Below the pieces are notes generated by a model that saw nothing but the letters and a program-made list of their open reading frames with translations, made no database searches and had not been told where the DNA came from. This document shows positions 16,842 to 24,639 of a stretch of 33,787 nucleotides of DNA, piece after piece. This stretch comes from Comamonadaceae bacterium (GTDB lineage: Bacteria; Pseudomonadota; Gammaproteobacteria; Burkholderiales; Burkholderiaceae_C): positions 1 to 33,787 of the forward strand of contig CANFVA010000014.1 in NCBI GenBank assembly GCA_947450255.1, read 5' to 3'. Numbering within the stretch: the first letter of the stretch is position 1; each line of letters begins with the position of its first letter. The translations under genes and the position numbers were made by a program.

Positions 16842-17480
16842 ATGAGCTGGACACAAGACCAAATGGCCGCCCGTGCGGCGCAGGAGCTGGAAGACGGTTT
16901 TTACGTTAACCTGGGCATTGGTATCCCCACGCTGGTGGCTAACTTTGTGCCTAGCGACAAAGAAGTCTGGCTGCAAAGCGAAAACGGCATGCTGGGCATC
17001 GGCCCTTTTCCCACCGAAGACGCGGTGGATGCCGACCTGATCAATGCGGGCAAACAAACCGTGACCACCATCAAAGGCTCCAGTATTTTTGGCAGCCACG
17101 AGAGTTTTGCCATGATCCGTGGCGGCAAGATCAACCTGAGCATTTTGGGCGCCATGCAAGTGAGTGAGCACGGTGACCTGGCCAACTGGATGATCCCGGG
17201 CAAGATGGTCAAAGGCATGGGCGGCGCGATGGATTTGGTGGCCGGCGTCAAGCGCGTGATCGTGCTGATGGAGCACGTAGCCAAAAAGAAAGACGGCACC
17301 GAAGACCTGAAAATTTTGCCCCAATGCACCTTGCCGTTGACGGGCGTGGGCGTGGTGGACCGCATCATCACCGACCTGGCGGTCATGGACGTGACGCCGC
17401 AGGGCCTCAAAGTGGTGGAGTTGGCGCCCGGCGTGACGCGTGAATTCCTGCAATCCAAAACCGGTGTGCACCTGCACTGA
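16842..17480 (+). CDS. scoB: 3-oxoacid CoA-transferase subunit B
   Basis: The 212-residue beta subunit carries the catalytic glutamate in [10 protein letters not shown] (Glu47), which forms the glutamyl-CoA thioester in this family, preceded by the [13 protein letters not shown] segment. Other family blocks are [29 protein letters not shown] (split over about 86-115) and the [20 protein letters not shown] segment. Its ATG lies 2 bases after the scoA stop. The two proteins should assemble into a cytoplasmic heterotetramer used in ketone-body, acetoacetate or polyhydroxybutyrate breakdown. A stem with a short T-run lies downstream before the cytochrome genes. Confidence 0.94.
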   Translation: MSWTQDQMAARAAQELEDGFYVNLGIGIPTLVANFVPSDKEVWLQSENGMLGIGPFPTEDAVDADLINAGKQTVTTIKGSSIFGSHESFAMIRGGKINLSILGAMQVSEHGDLANWMIPGKMVKGMGGAMDLVAGVKRVIVLMEHVAKKKDGTEDLKILPQCTLPLTGVGVVDRIITDLAVMDVTPQGLKVVELAPGVTREFLQSKTGVHLH

Positions 17481-17533
17481 GCCTCCCGCTTCTTTACATT
17501 TCTTTGACGGCGCGCAATACGCTGTCCCCAGGG

Positions 17534-17583
17534 ACCGCCTACATTGGGCCCCGAGATACTTGGCTTGTTGAGAGGCGGTTTTT
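17534..17583 (+). terminator. Long-loop stem with T-run between scoB and the cytochrome cluster
   Basis: ACCGCCT (17534-17540) is the exact complement of AGGCGGT (17573-17579), followed by a run of T to 17583. The loop is 32 bases and itself contains GGGCCC. It could terminate scoAB, but it ends directly at the GTG start of the next gene and would also cover that gene's ribosome-binding AGAGG. A regulatory hairpin is therefore an alternative. Confidence 0.35.
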
Positions 17584-18006
17584 GTGCATAGATGTTCGAT
17601 TCCCCGGCGCCTGCGGATGGCGCTGGTCCTGAGCGCCCTGAGCGTCCTCAGCGGCTTGGCCTGGGCCGATTCCCCGGCAGATTTGTTGGATCACTACAAA
17701 ACCGAGGCCAAAGCCGCCGGACTGGGCGCGGGTGATGCGCCACGCGGCCAAAGCTTTTTTAACAGCACCCACGGCAATGAATGGAAGTGCGCTTCTTGCC
17801 ATGGCGCTGTGCCCACGGGAAAAGGCGAACACGCCATTACCCACAAAGTCATCGAGCCCATGGCGCCGGCCTTGAACCCCCAGCGCTTCAGCGATCTGGC
17901 AAAAACCGAAAAATGGTTTCGCCGCAATTGCAAAGACGTACTGGCCCGCGATTGCAGCGCCGCCGAGAAAGCCGATGTGCTCGCCTGGCTTATCAGTTTG
18001 AAATAA
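17584..18006 (+). CDS. SHP-like monoheme cytochrome c (DUF1924 family)
   Basis: This 140-residue secreted c-type cytochrome has a signal peptide (residues 1-28, Arg-Arg-rich lead, cleavage after WA), one heme site CASCH (69-73), and a C-terminal FRRNCKDVLARDC. That tail carries an Asn (115) followed by two cysteines 8 apart (116 and 124). The pattern matches the Rhodobacter sphaeroides heme protein SHP, where an Asn near residue 88 of the mature protein is a removable heme ligand beside a disulfide. Here the Asn is mature residue 87. SHP-type proteins bind oxygen, NO and other small ligands. The start is GTG at 17584 with AGAGG upstream, and an ATG at 17617 would lose the basic lead. A diheme cytochrome and cytochrome b561 follow. 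Confidence 0.88.
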   Translation: MHRCSIPRRLRMALVLSALSVLSGLAWADSPADLLDHYKTEAKAAGLGAGDAPRGQSFFNSTHGNEWKCASCHGAVPTGKGEHAITHKVIEPMAPALNPQRFSDLAKTEKWFRRNCKDVLARDCSAAEKADVLAWLISLK

Positions 18007-18023
18007 TTTTTTTCTGGAGTTAT

Positions 18024-18506
18024 ATGGCTTTACTGCGCCACTTGTTCTTTTGTTGCGGCATCGCCTTGGCGGGCTGCATGGGCCTTGCTTCTGTAGGCGC
18101 GCAGGCGCAAAGCAGTGTTGGCATCAAGGGCGCGCCGGCGGCCTTTAACACCGAATGCACCAGCTGTCATATCGGCTACGCGCCGGGTCTGGCCGGAGAG
18201 GCCAATTGGCGGGGCATCATGGGCGGGCTGGACAAGCACTTTGGCGTCGATGCCTCGATCGATGAAAAATCGCGCCAGACCATTAGCGCCTGGCTTCTCA
18301 GCCATGCCGCCAAGGGCAGCCGTTACGCCAGTGCCAGCCCGGAGTTTCGCATCAGTACAAGTAGATGGTTTGTGCGCCAGCACGACGAAGTCAGCAGCAA
18401 AGTCTGGAGGCGCGCCAGCGTGAAAAGTCCTTCCAATTGTGGTGCTTGCCACGGCGGTGCCGACAAGGGCGATTTTGATGAAGACCGCGTGCGGATTCCC
18501 TCATGA
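18024..18506 (+). CDS. Diheme cytochrome c (DHC family)
   Basis: The 160-residue product has a signal peptide (about 1-28, ending AQA) and two heme-binding sites, CTSCH at 45-49 and CGACH at 139-143. They are separated by a helical stretch rich in His and Trp that can supply axial ligands. The C-terminal GGADKGDFDEDRVRIP is typical of the DHC family found next to SHP cytochromes. It should carry electrons in the periplasm between the membrane cytochrome b561 and SHP. The ATG at 18024 has a clear CTGGAG 5 bases upstream. A longer frame starting at 17781 overlaps the SHP gene and is rejected. Its stop overlaps the b561 start by 4 bases. Confidence 0.9.
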   Translation: MALLRHLFFCCGIALAGCMGLASVGAQAQSSVGIKGAPAAFNTECTSCHIGYAPGLAGEANWRGIMGGLDKHFGVDASIDEKSRQTISAWLLSHAAKGSRYASASPEFRISTSRWFVRQHDEVSSKVWRRASVKSPSNCGACHGGADKGDFDEDRVRIPS

Positions 18507-19192
18507 GCCAACCCCACCTGACTGTTGCTGCGGCACCCCTTGAACCGGTGGCCCTTGCAGAGCAAAAAATATGGGATGTGCCGACCCGGGTGTTCCATTG
18601 GATGCTGGTGCTGTGTTTTGCGGGTGCCTGGCTGACGGCCGAAAGTGAGCGTACCCAACTGGTGCACATTACGCTGGGCTATTGCGCTGGGGCCCTGGTG
18701 TTATGGCGCGTGCTATGGGGCTTGGTGGGAAGCCCTTACGCTTTGTTTCGCGACTTTGTGCGCAGCCCGGTGGCGGCACTGCGTTATTTGCGCACCTATT
18801 TGCCCGGCAGCCGCGTGGCGCCCCGTCGCTACCTCGGGCATAACCCGGCCGGCGCTTGGGCCGTCCTCGGCTTGCTGGTTTTGATGGCCTTATCAGTCGC
18901 GACCGGCTGGTGGTCCTACCAGTCCAGCGCGCCCGAATTCGCCGGCGCGTTGCATGAACTGCTCACCCACGCCTTGTTACTTTTGATCGCTCTGCATGTG
19001 CTGGCGGTCGTGGCCACCGGCCGCTTGCATGGCGAGAGCCTGGTGCGCGCCATGTGGACTGGCCGCAAGCGCGCTTTGCCTGAACAAGGCATACGCTCGT
19101 CCCATAGCTTGATCGGACTGCTGTTGTTGGTCGCCATCGGCGCTTTGGCGGGGATGCTGTTCACCGGCCGCCTACCAGGTCTGACGAACTAA
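18503..19192 (+). CDS. Cytochrome b561 family membrane protein
   Basis: The 229-residue inner-membrane protein has four main hydrophobic segments (about 32-48, 57-77, 118-138 and 150-172) plus a C-terminal one (about 203-222). Histidines sit in the positions expected for b-type hemes, for example VFHW (32), LVHITLGY (55), LHELLTHALLLLIALHVL and the loop before the last helix. The frame WDVPTRVFHWMLV is the standard opening of bacterial di-heme cytochrome b561. It overlaps the diheme cytochrome gene by ATGA, so the two are translationally coupled. It most likely takes electrons from quinol and feeds the diheme cytochrome and then the SHP-like protein. Confidence 0.93.
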   Translation: MSQPHLTVAAAPLEPVALAEQKIWDVPTRVFHWMLVLCFAGAWLTAESERTQLVHITLGYCAGALVLWRVLWGLVGSPYALFRDFVRSPVAALRYLRTYLPGSRVAPRRYLGHNPAGAWAVLGLLVLMALSVATGWWSYQSSAPEFAGALHELLTHALLLLIALHVLAVVATGRLHGESLVRAMWTGRKRALPEQGIRSSHSLIGLLLLVAIGALAGMLFTGRLPGLTN

Positions 19193-19271
19193 GTAGCGCG
19201 GCCAGGTCTGGACCTGGGTCGATTGGCGCTGCACCGGGTCGGGTGCGAGGGGTGTACAGCCTGGCAAAGAC

Positions 19272-20852
19272 CTAATGCGCACCCGCCGCATCGGCAGGTG
19301 CTTTGGCCGAAGGCAAGCCTTGGGACGGCGCTTGCATCGGTTTGGCCAGCCAAATAATGGGAATCAGCAGGATAAAAATGCAGGCAGAGGCCAGAAAAAT
19401 ATCGTCCGCCGCCATGGTCGCCGCTTGCTGGTCGATCAGGCGGTTGATGCTGGCTAAGCCTTGTTCCTGGCTCATGCCTGCTGCCGCAAAATTACTAATG
19501 GCGCTGGTAGTGGCTTGGCTGCCACGATTCACCATTTCGGTCAGCTCGGCGTGGTGCATGGCGCTGCGGTCCTGCCACAAAGTAATCGTGACCGAGGTGC
19601 CAAACGAGCCCCCCAGAATCCGCATAAAGTTGGACAAACCTGAGGCTGAAGGCATCATCGCCGGCGCAATGCCATTGAGCGTGAGCGTGGACAGCGGAAT
19701 AAAGAAAAACGCCACCGCAATACCTTGGATGATGGTGGGCGTCATGATGGTCATGAAGTCGGCCTGGGTGTTGAACTGTGCGCGCAGCCACAACACCAAA
19801 GAGAACATCACAAAAGAAAATGTGGCAAGTTTGCGCGGGTCAAACTTTTGCACGTTTTTGCCGACGATGGGCGAGAGCAATATGGCAAACAAGCCCACAG
19901 GCGCCAGCATCATGCCCGCTTGCGTGGAGGTGTAGCCCATGAACTGTTGCAGCCATAAGGGGAACAGCACCAAGTTGCCGATAAACAAGCTGTAGGCAAT
20001 TGCCAAACAAATCGAGGCCCAACGGAAATTACGCAATTTGAGCAGGCGCAAATCCACTACCGGATGTTTGTCGGTCAACTCCCAAGCAATGAAAAACACA
20101 CCGCAGATCGCCGCTACCAAACCCAAAGCTATGATTTCGCTGGAATGAAACCAATCGACTTCTTTTCCCCTATCGAGCATGATTTGTAAAGCGCCCACGG
20201 CCAGCACCAGCAACGTCAGGCCTACGGTATCGATAGGGAGCTTTTGGCGGTGCGACTCCCGCTTTTTGTAAATCGTCCAGGTGATAAACGCCGCCATTAC
20301 ACCAACCGGGATGTTGATGTAAAAAATCCATCCCCAATGCGCGTTGTCGGTAATCCAACCGCCGAGCAAAGGACCCATCACGGGCGCTACCAGCGTGGTC
20401 ATGGCCCACATCGCCATGGCGATACCGGCTAATGCGGGCGGATAGCTCGACAGCAACAAAGTTTGCGCCAGCGGCATCATCGGCCCGGCGACAAAGCCTT
20501 GGAAAGCGCGCATGGCGATAAGCGTCGGCATATTGGGCGCCAAGCCACACAGCCACGAGGCCAGTACAAACAGCAACACGCTCAAGGTGAACAAGCGCAC
20601 CTGGCCAAAGCGCTGCGACAACCAGCCGGTCAGCGGCACCGCGATCGCATTGGCCACGCCAAAACTGGTAACCACCCAGGCGCCTTGATTGGGGCTGACC
20701 CCCAAATCGCCCGCGATCGCAGGTAGCGACACATTGGCAATCGACGAGTCCAACACGTTCATAAACGTGGCTGCGGACAGCGCTATCGTGCCCCAAAGTC
20801 GGGCCGCGCCGCTCAGGGGCGCGTGGGCCATCGGTGCAGAGGCAGTTGCCAT
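19272..20852 (-). CDS. emrB: EmrB-type multidrug efflux transporter (MFS, DHA2 family)
   Basis: The 526-residue inner-membrane protein fits the 14-helix drug:H+ antiporter (DHA2) group. It shows the family-specific LDSSIANVSLP (34-44), the motif A-like GWLSQRFGQVRLF after helix 2 and the antiporter motif APVMGPLLGG in helix 5. It would export hydrophobic drugs or uncouplers together with the adaptor EmrA and the outer-membrane channel encoded just upstream. Its ATG is 5 bases after the emrA stop. It ends the operon and faces the cytochrome b561 gene convergently with an 79-base gap. Confidence 0.93.
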   Translation of the reverse strand: MATASAPMAHAPLSGAARLWGTIALSAATFMNVLDSSIANVSLPAIAGDLGVSPNQGAWVVTSFGVANAIAVPLTGWLSQRFGQVRLFTLSVLLFVLASWLCGLAPNMPTLIAMRAFQGFVAGPMMPLAQTLLLSSYPPALAGIAMAMWAMTTLVAPVMGPLLGGWITDNAHWGWIFYINIPVGVMAAFITWTIYKKRESHRQKLPIDTVGLTLLVLAVGALQIMLDRGKEVDWFHSSEIIALGLVAAICGVFFIAWELTDKHPVVDLRLLKLRNFRWASICLAIAYSLFIGNLVLFPLWLQQFMGYTSTQAGMMLAPVGLFAILLSPIVGKNVQKFDPRKLATFSFVMFSLVLWLRAQFNTQADFMTIMTPTIIQGIAVAFFFIPLSTLTLNGIAPAMMPSASGLSNFMRILGGSFGTSVTITLWQDRSAMHHAELTEMVNRGSQATTSAISNFAAAGMSQEQGLASINRLIDQQAATMAADDIFLASACIFILLIPIIWLAKPMQAPSQGLPSAKAPADAAGAH

Positions 20853-20857
20853 AGCGC

Positions 20858-22264
20858 TCAGGACTTCGCGGCCGCTACCGGCGCCGCTTTGCCCGCGCCC
20901 ATGTTATTGGCGATCACGCGCTGGATTTCGGCGGTGGCTTGGCCGTCCAGTAATTCATACACATCGGTTTGTACCGAAGAGGCTGCTTGCCCGCCCTCGG
21001 CCAAGGATTTGCCCTCTTGCGATTTCACGTCCACCGTCACTTCCATCGACAAGCCGATACGCAGCGGATGGGCGCTCACCTGCGCCGGGTCCAGCGCAAT
21101 GCGCACCGGCACGCGTTGCACCACCTTGATCCAGTTGCCCGTCGCGTTTTGCGCCGGCAGCAGCGAAAAGGCCGCGCCCGTGCCTGCACCCAGCCCGACC
21201 ACCGTGCCTTGGTACTCTACTTTTTTGCCATAGACGTCGGCCGTCAGCGTGGCGGCTTGGCCGATGCGGATGTTGCGCAACTGCACTTCCTTGAAGTTGG
21301 CATCCACCCAGGGCGCGCCCAGTGCCACTACCGACATCAAAGGCGTGCCCGGTGCAATACGCTGTCCCAGTTGCACCGTGCGTTTGGCGATATAGCCGTC
21401 TACCGGCGCGGGCAAGGTGGCGCGGTGCAAGGTCAGAAACGCCTCGCGCACTTTGGCCGCGGCTGCGACCACGCTGGGGTGGTTTTGCACTTGCGTGTTG
21501 TCGGTCAGGGTGCGCGCACTTTGCAATTGGTCGCGTGCGGCCAGGCTCGCGGCCTTGGCTGACGCCAGCCCATTTTGCGCTTGGGTGATCTGGGCTTGCA
21601 CATGCGAAATTTCTTCGGCAGACACCGCGCCGATACCGGCGATGGATTGGCGGCGTGCCAAATCATCGTGCAGCCGATTGATCTCGTTTTGCGCTTTGAG
21701 TATGTCGCTGTCACGCACTGCAATTTGTGCCTCCAGCGTGGTGTTGTTCGCGTACAGATTACGCACCTGGCGTACCGCTTGGGCCAGGTTGGCCTCGGCC
21801 AAGTCCAGCGTCATTTTGGCGTCGGCAGCGTCTAGCTTGACCAAAGGCTGACCGGCTTTCACGAAGTCGGTGTCGTCGGCCAAGATGGCGGTAACGGTGC
21901 CGCCGATTTGCGGCGTGATCTGAATCACATTGCCCTGCACATAGGCGTTATCGGTGGACTCTTGGTTACGGCCCGCGTACCACTCGTAGCCGCCATAACT
22001 CAGGCCCGCCAGCACGATCAGGCCGACGATGGTCAAGGCCTTTTGCCGCCCGCCGCCCGCAGGTGCAGCGGGCGCGGCCCCTAGTGGGGCGCCGGGGCTG
22101 GCCGCAGGCGCTGGCGCATGCGTATTTGCGCTTGGGCCACCCGCAGCGTGGGTTGCCGCCGGATGGGCAGCAGGCTCCGCGCTTGTGGCAGTGGATGCGT
22201 TTTGCGCGGACACGGGGTTACCGGACGGGGCAGCGGAGGGACTTGGCGTGTTGGCTTGGCTCAT
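20858..22264 (-). CDS. emrA: EmrA/HlyD-type membrane fusion protein
   Basis: The 468-residue periplasmic adaptor links EmrB to the outer-membrane channel. It has a single N-terminal membrane helix (about 74-93), a first biotinyl-lipoyl half with the QGNVIQITPQIGGTV motif, a long helical hairpin (about 150-250, Gln/Ala/Leu-rich), a second lipoyl half with PVDGYIAKRTVQLGQ, and a beta-barrel domain. The ~70 cytoplasmic residues before the helix are an unusual Ala/Pro/Ser-rich low-complexity stretch, longer than in E. coli EmrA. The preceding outer-membrane gene ends 21 bases upstream, and emrB begins 5 bases downstream. Confidence 0.94.
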   Translation of the reverse strand: MSQANTPSPSAAPSGNPVSAQNASTATSAEPAAHPAATHAAGGPSANTHAPAPAASPGAPLGAAPAAPAGGGRQKALTIVGLIVLAGLSYGGYEWYAGRNQESTDNAYVQGNVIQITPQIGGTVTAILADDTDFVKAGQPLVKLDAADAKMTLDLAEANLAQAVRQVRNLYANNTTLEAQIAVRDSDILKAQNEINRLHDDLARRQSIAGIGAVSAEEISHVQAQITQAQNGLASAKAASLAARDQLQSARTLTDNTQVQNHPSVVAAAAKVREAFLTLHRATLPAPVDGYIAKRTVQLGQRIAPGTPLMSVVALGAPWVDANFKEVQLRNIRIGQAATLTADVYGKKVEYQGTVVGLGAGTGAAFSLLPAQNATGNWIKVVQRVPVRIALDPAQVSAHPLRIGLSMEVTVDVKSQEGKSLAEGGQAASSVQTDVYELLDGQATAEIQRVIANNMGAGKAAPVAAAKS

Positions 22265-22285
22265 ACAAAAATATCTTTAGAAAAA

Positions 22286-23881
22286 TCAGGGGGTCGTGGT
22301 CGATGCGGCGCTTGCAGTGCCGATGGTCTGGGTGCTGCCGTAGCCGCCGCCTAGCGCGCGCAGCAGCTGGGCTTGGGCGTCGAGTGCGCGGGATTGCAAT
22401 TCAATGGCCTGGCGTTGGTGTGGCACCAGCGCGCTTTGCGCATTGATCACCGCCGAGCGCGTCACCAGCCCGGCCGCAAATCGCTGCTGTGCGATCTCTA
22501 ACAAGGCCTGCGCATTGGCCTGGGCCAGTTGCTGCTCGCGTTGCTGTTTGGCAATGCCTTGCAGGCTACTGAGTTGTTCGCTTACGTCGCGCACCGCCTC
22601 TAGGACCAGGGCGTTATAGCTTTCGATAGCGCCATCGAGTTCGGCGGACTTGCCATGCAAATTGGCGCGCAGCCGCCCGGTCTCAAATACAGGCAAGCGC
22701 AGCGCCGGGCCCAGGCCCCATTGTTCGGCACCAGCGTGGGTGATATTGCTCCAGCCCACGCTGTTCAGGCCTGCAAAAGCGGTGAGGTTGATATTGGGAT
22801 AGAACAGAATTTTGGCGTAAGCCATGTCAGCCCCCGCCGCTTGCACACGCCAGCGCGCTGCCACGATGTCGGGCCGGCGGCCCAGTAAATCCATGGGCAC
22901 ACTGTCTTGGGAGGGGCTGGCGCGCAGCGCGCCCAGCGCACCGTCAGGCACCTCTAAGTCCAGGCTGGACTTACCGGTCAGCGCGGCCAAGGCATTACGG
23001 GTGAGCGCCATTTGCTCGCCCAGCGCTTCGATTTGTTGGCGGATTTCCGCCATGCTGGTGGTGACGGTCAAAAATTCATAGTCGCTGTCCAGGCCCGCGT
23101 CTTTGCGCGCCTTGCCCAAGGCATTGGCTTGCACGCGCTGCGCCAGGTAGTGCTCTTGCAGCGCGCGCTGCGCTTGCAGGCGCAGCAGGTTCAGGTAGGT
23201 GCGGGTCACTTGGGTGGACAGCAACAAGCGCGCTTGCTGTTCATCGGCGATGGCGGCTTGGGTGGCGCCGATGGCAGCGTCCAGGGCGGCACGGTTTTTA
23301 CCGAATAAGTCCCATTCATACGACAGGTTCAGCTGCGCATTGGCCGTTTGGTAGACGCCACCGGCCAGGGGCGGCGGGTACATGCCCACGGCACTAAAGC
23401 GCTGCTGGGTCGCATCCAAGCTGAGCGTGGACTGTATTTTTTCGTTTGCGCCTAAGCTCTCGGTCACCGCCTGCGAACGGGCAATGCGGGTTTGCGCCAT
23501 GCGCAAAGAGGGATGGCTCTCCAGTGCTTGGCCTACCAAAGCGTTCAGACGCGGGTCCTGGAAACTGTGCCACCACTGGTGGTCGAAGTGGCTATCTTGG
23601 GGCGCTGCCGCCGCGCTGGCGCCTGCGGCGGGTGGGGGCACGGGCGTGGCAGCCGCAGGCAAGGGCACGGCGCGCAGGCCCAGACTTTCGGGTAGCAGGG
23701 CGCGCGCCTTGGGAACAATACCGGAAAAGTCAGCACAGGCGCTGAGCACCACAGCGGCACCAACCAGGGTTAGACGGGCCAGGCGCGTCAATCGGGTTAT
23801 CGCCTCAGCAGCCCATGCTGGATAGGGTATGTCAGGCCCCGGCGTGGGTACGGAAAAAATAGTCATAGGCGCTTGGATCAT
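22286..23881 (-). CDS. Outer-membrane efflux lipoprotein (NodT/TolC-type channel)
   Basis: This is the outer-membrane part of the tripartite pump. From the chosen start the product is 531 residues, with a lipobox VLSAC (Cys49) for lipid attachment, a Pro/Ala-rich spacer, then two repeated long-helix halves typical of the family. Landmarks are LNLSYEWDLFGKNRAALDAA and PNINLTAFAGLNSVG. The start is uncertain. I use the ATG at 23879-23881, 13 bases after the marR stop. It leaves a 30-residue lead before the signal helix, so a later non-ATG start is possible, while the frame extending to 23959 would overlap marR. The sequence resembles RND-type channels paired here with an MFS pump. Confidence 0.9.
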   Translation of the reverse strand: MIQAPMTIFSVPTPGPDIPYPAWAAEAITRLTRLARLTLVGAAVVLSACADFSGIVPKARALLPESLGLRAVPLPAAATPVPPPAAGASAAAAPQDSHFDHQWWHSFQDPRLNALVGQALESHPSLRMAQTRIARSQAVTESLGANEKIQSTLSLDATQQRFSAVGMYPPPLAGGVYQTANAQLNLSYEWDLFGKNRAALDAAIGATQAAIADEQQARLLLSTQVTRTYLNLLRLQAQRALQEHYLAQRVQANALGKARKDAGLDSDYEFLTVTTSMAEIRQQIEALGEQMALTRNALAALTGKSSLDLEVPDGALGALRASPSQDSVPMDLLGRRPDIVAARWRVQAAGADMAYAKILFYPNINLTAFAGLNSVGWSNITHAGAEQWGLGPALRLPVFETGRLRANLHGKSAELDGAIESYNALVLEAVRDVSEQLSSLQGIAKQQREQQLAQANAQALLEIAQQRFAAGLVTRSAVINAQSALVPHQRQAIELQSRALDAQAQLLRALGGGYGSTQTIGTASAASTTTP

Positions 23882-23894
23882 GGTGGTGATGCGG

Positions 23895-24455
23895 TTAAGG
23901 CTGCGTCGAGTCGTCCGCGGATGGCAGCGGCCCGGCTGGGGCTTGCAATGCCTGCGCATTGCCCAGCATTTTTTGGAGCAGTGTTTTCAGGGTGGAAAAT
24001 TCTTCGGCACTGATACCCGCTAAATGCTGGTTGAGCACCTGGCTGAGAACGCCGGGTAGGGTTTGCGCGGCGCGCTGGCCACTGTCGGTCAGCGCGATGT
24101 GCACCACGCGGCGGTCGCGCTCGGAGCGACTGCGGCTGCACAGGCCTTTGGCCTCCAGACGATCGAGCATGCGGGTCATGGCACCGGCGTCCAAATGGCA
24201 GTCGCGGGCCAGTTCGGCGGCGGTGGAGGCGTGCCCCAGATATAGCTTCATGAGCGGTAGCCATTGGGCGTTGGTCAAGGCCGAATCGGCCAATTCCACC
24301 TCGATGTTGTGCGCCAGGCTATCCAAGATACGCCGCATCATGTAGCCCACGCTGTCTTCGGGTTGGTAGTGCTCTGCCCGGTAAAACGCGTGGCTGACCC
24401 GCGCGGGTGCGCCTGTGTCGGCTGGGGCAGCGGGGAGGGACCTAGGGTTTTCCAT
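23895..24455 (-). CDS. MarR family transcriptional regulator of the efflux operon
   Basis: The 186-residue product has a winged helix-turn-helix at about 62-127. The recognition helix region is DAGAMTRMLDRLEAKGLCSR (89-108), and the wing SERDRRVVHIALTDSG (111-126) carries the conserved Asp-x-Arg. MarR proteins are dimeric repressors that let go of DNA on binding small phenolic or drug-like ligands. It is the first gene of the operon with the outer-membrane channel, emrA and emrB, and it probably represses that operon and itself. A perfect 9-4-9 palindrome lies 14 bases upstream of the ATG. The start lacks a ribosome-binding site, so the message could be leaderless. Confidence 0.92.
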   Translation of the reverse strand: MENPRSLPAAPADTGAPARVSHAFYRAEHYQPEDSVGYMMRRILDSLAHNIEVELADSALTNAQWLPLMKLYLGHASTAAELARDCHLDAGAMTRMLDRLEAKGLCSRSRSERDRRVVHIALTDSGQRAAQTLPGVLSQVLNQHLAGISAEEFSTLKTLLQKMLGNAQALQAPAGPLPSADDSTQP

Positions 24456-24469
24456 GAGGCGGAGATTCT

Positions 24470-24491
24470 AATCATTGCATAGGCAATGATT
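24470..24491. promoter_or_regulatory. Palindromic operator upstream of marR
   Basis: AATCATTGC (24470-24478) and GCAATGATT (24483-24491) are exact inverted complements around the 4-base spacer ATAG, a 22-base site of the size bound by MarR dimers. A -10-like TAGAAT (24470-24465 on the minus strand) abuts it, so binding would block marR transcription. A TTGACA on the plus strand (24490-24495) overlaps the other edge but has no matching -10. Confidence 0.75.
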
Positions 24492-24639
24492 GACATGGCA
24501 TGGAAATATACCTCGGCGAGGGCCAGGGGTATTGCCACGGCACAGGGCGGCGACAATCGGCGTCTGCACCCATGAAAGTCCTTGTTTGTCCACCCCTGTA
24601 AGCCCCCATGCCGCGCTGCCCGGCCCACCGCCGTCCCGC

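Noticed and set aside
19202-19217. Inverted repeat CCAGGTC-TG-GACCTGG between the b561 and emrB genes
   Set aside because: It lies between convergent genes but has no T-run on either strand. It is short enough to be chance in G+C-rich DNA.
24490-24639. TTG-started 50-residue extension of the first EamA transporter
   Set aside because: It overlaps the marR operator, is Pro/His-rich, and normal EamA length is reached from 24640.
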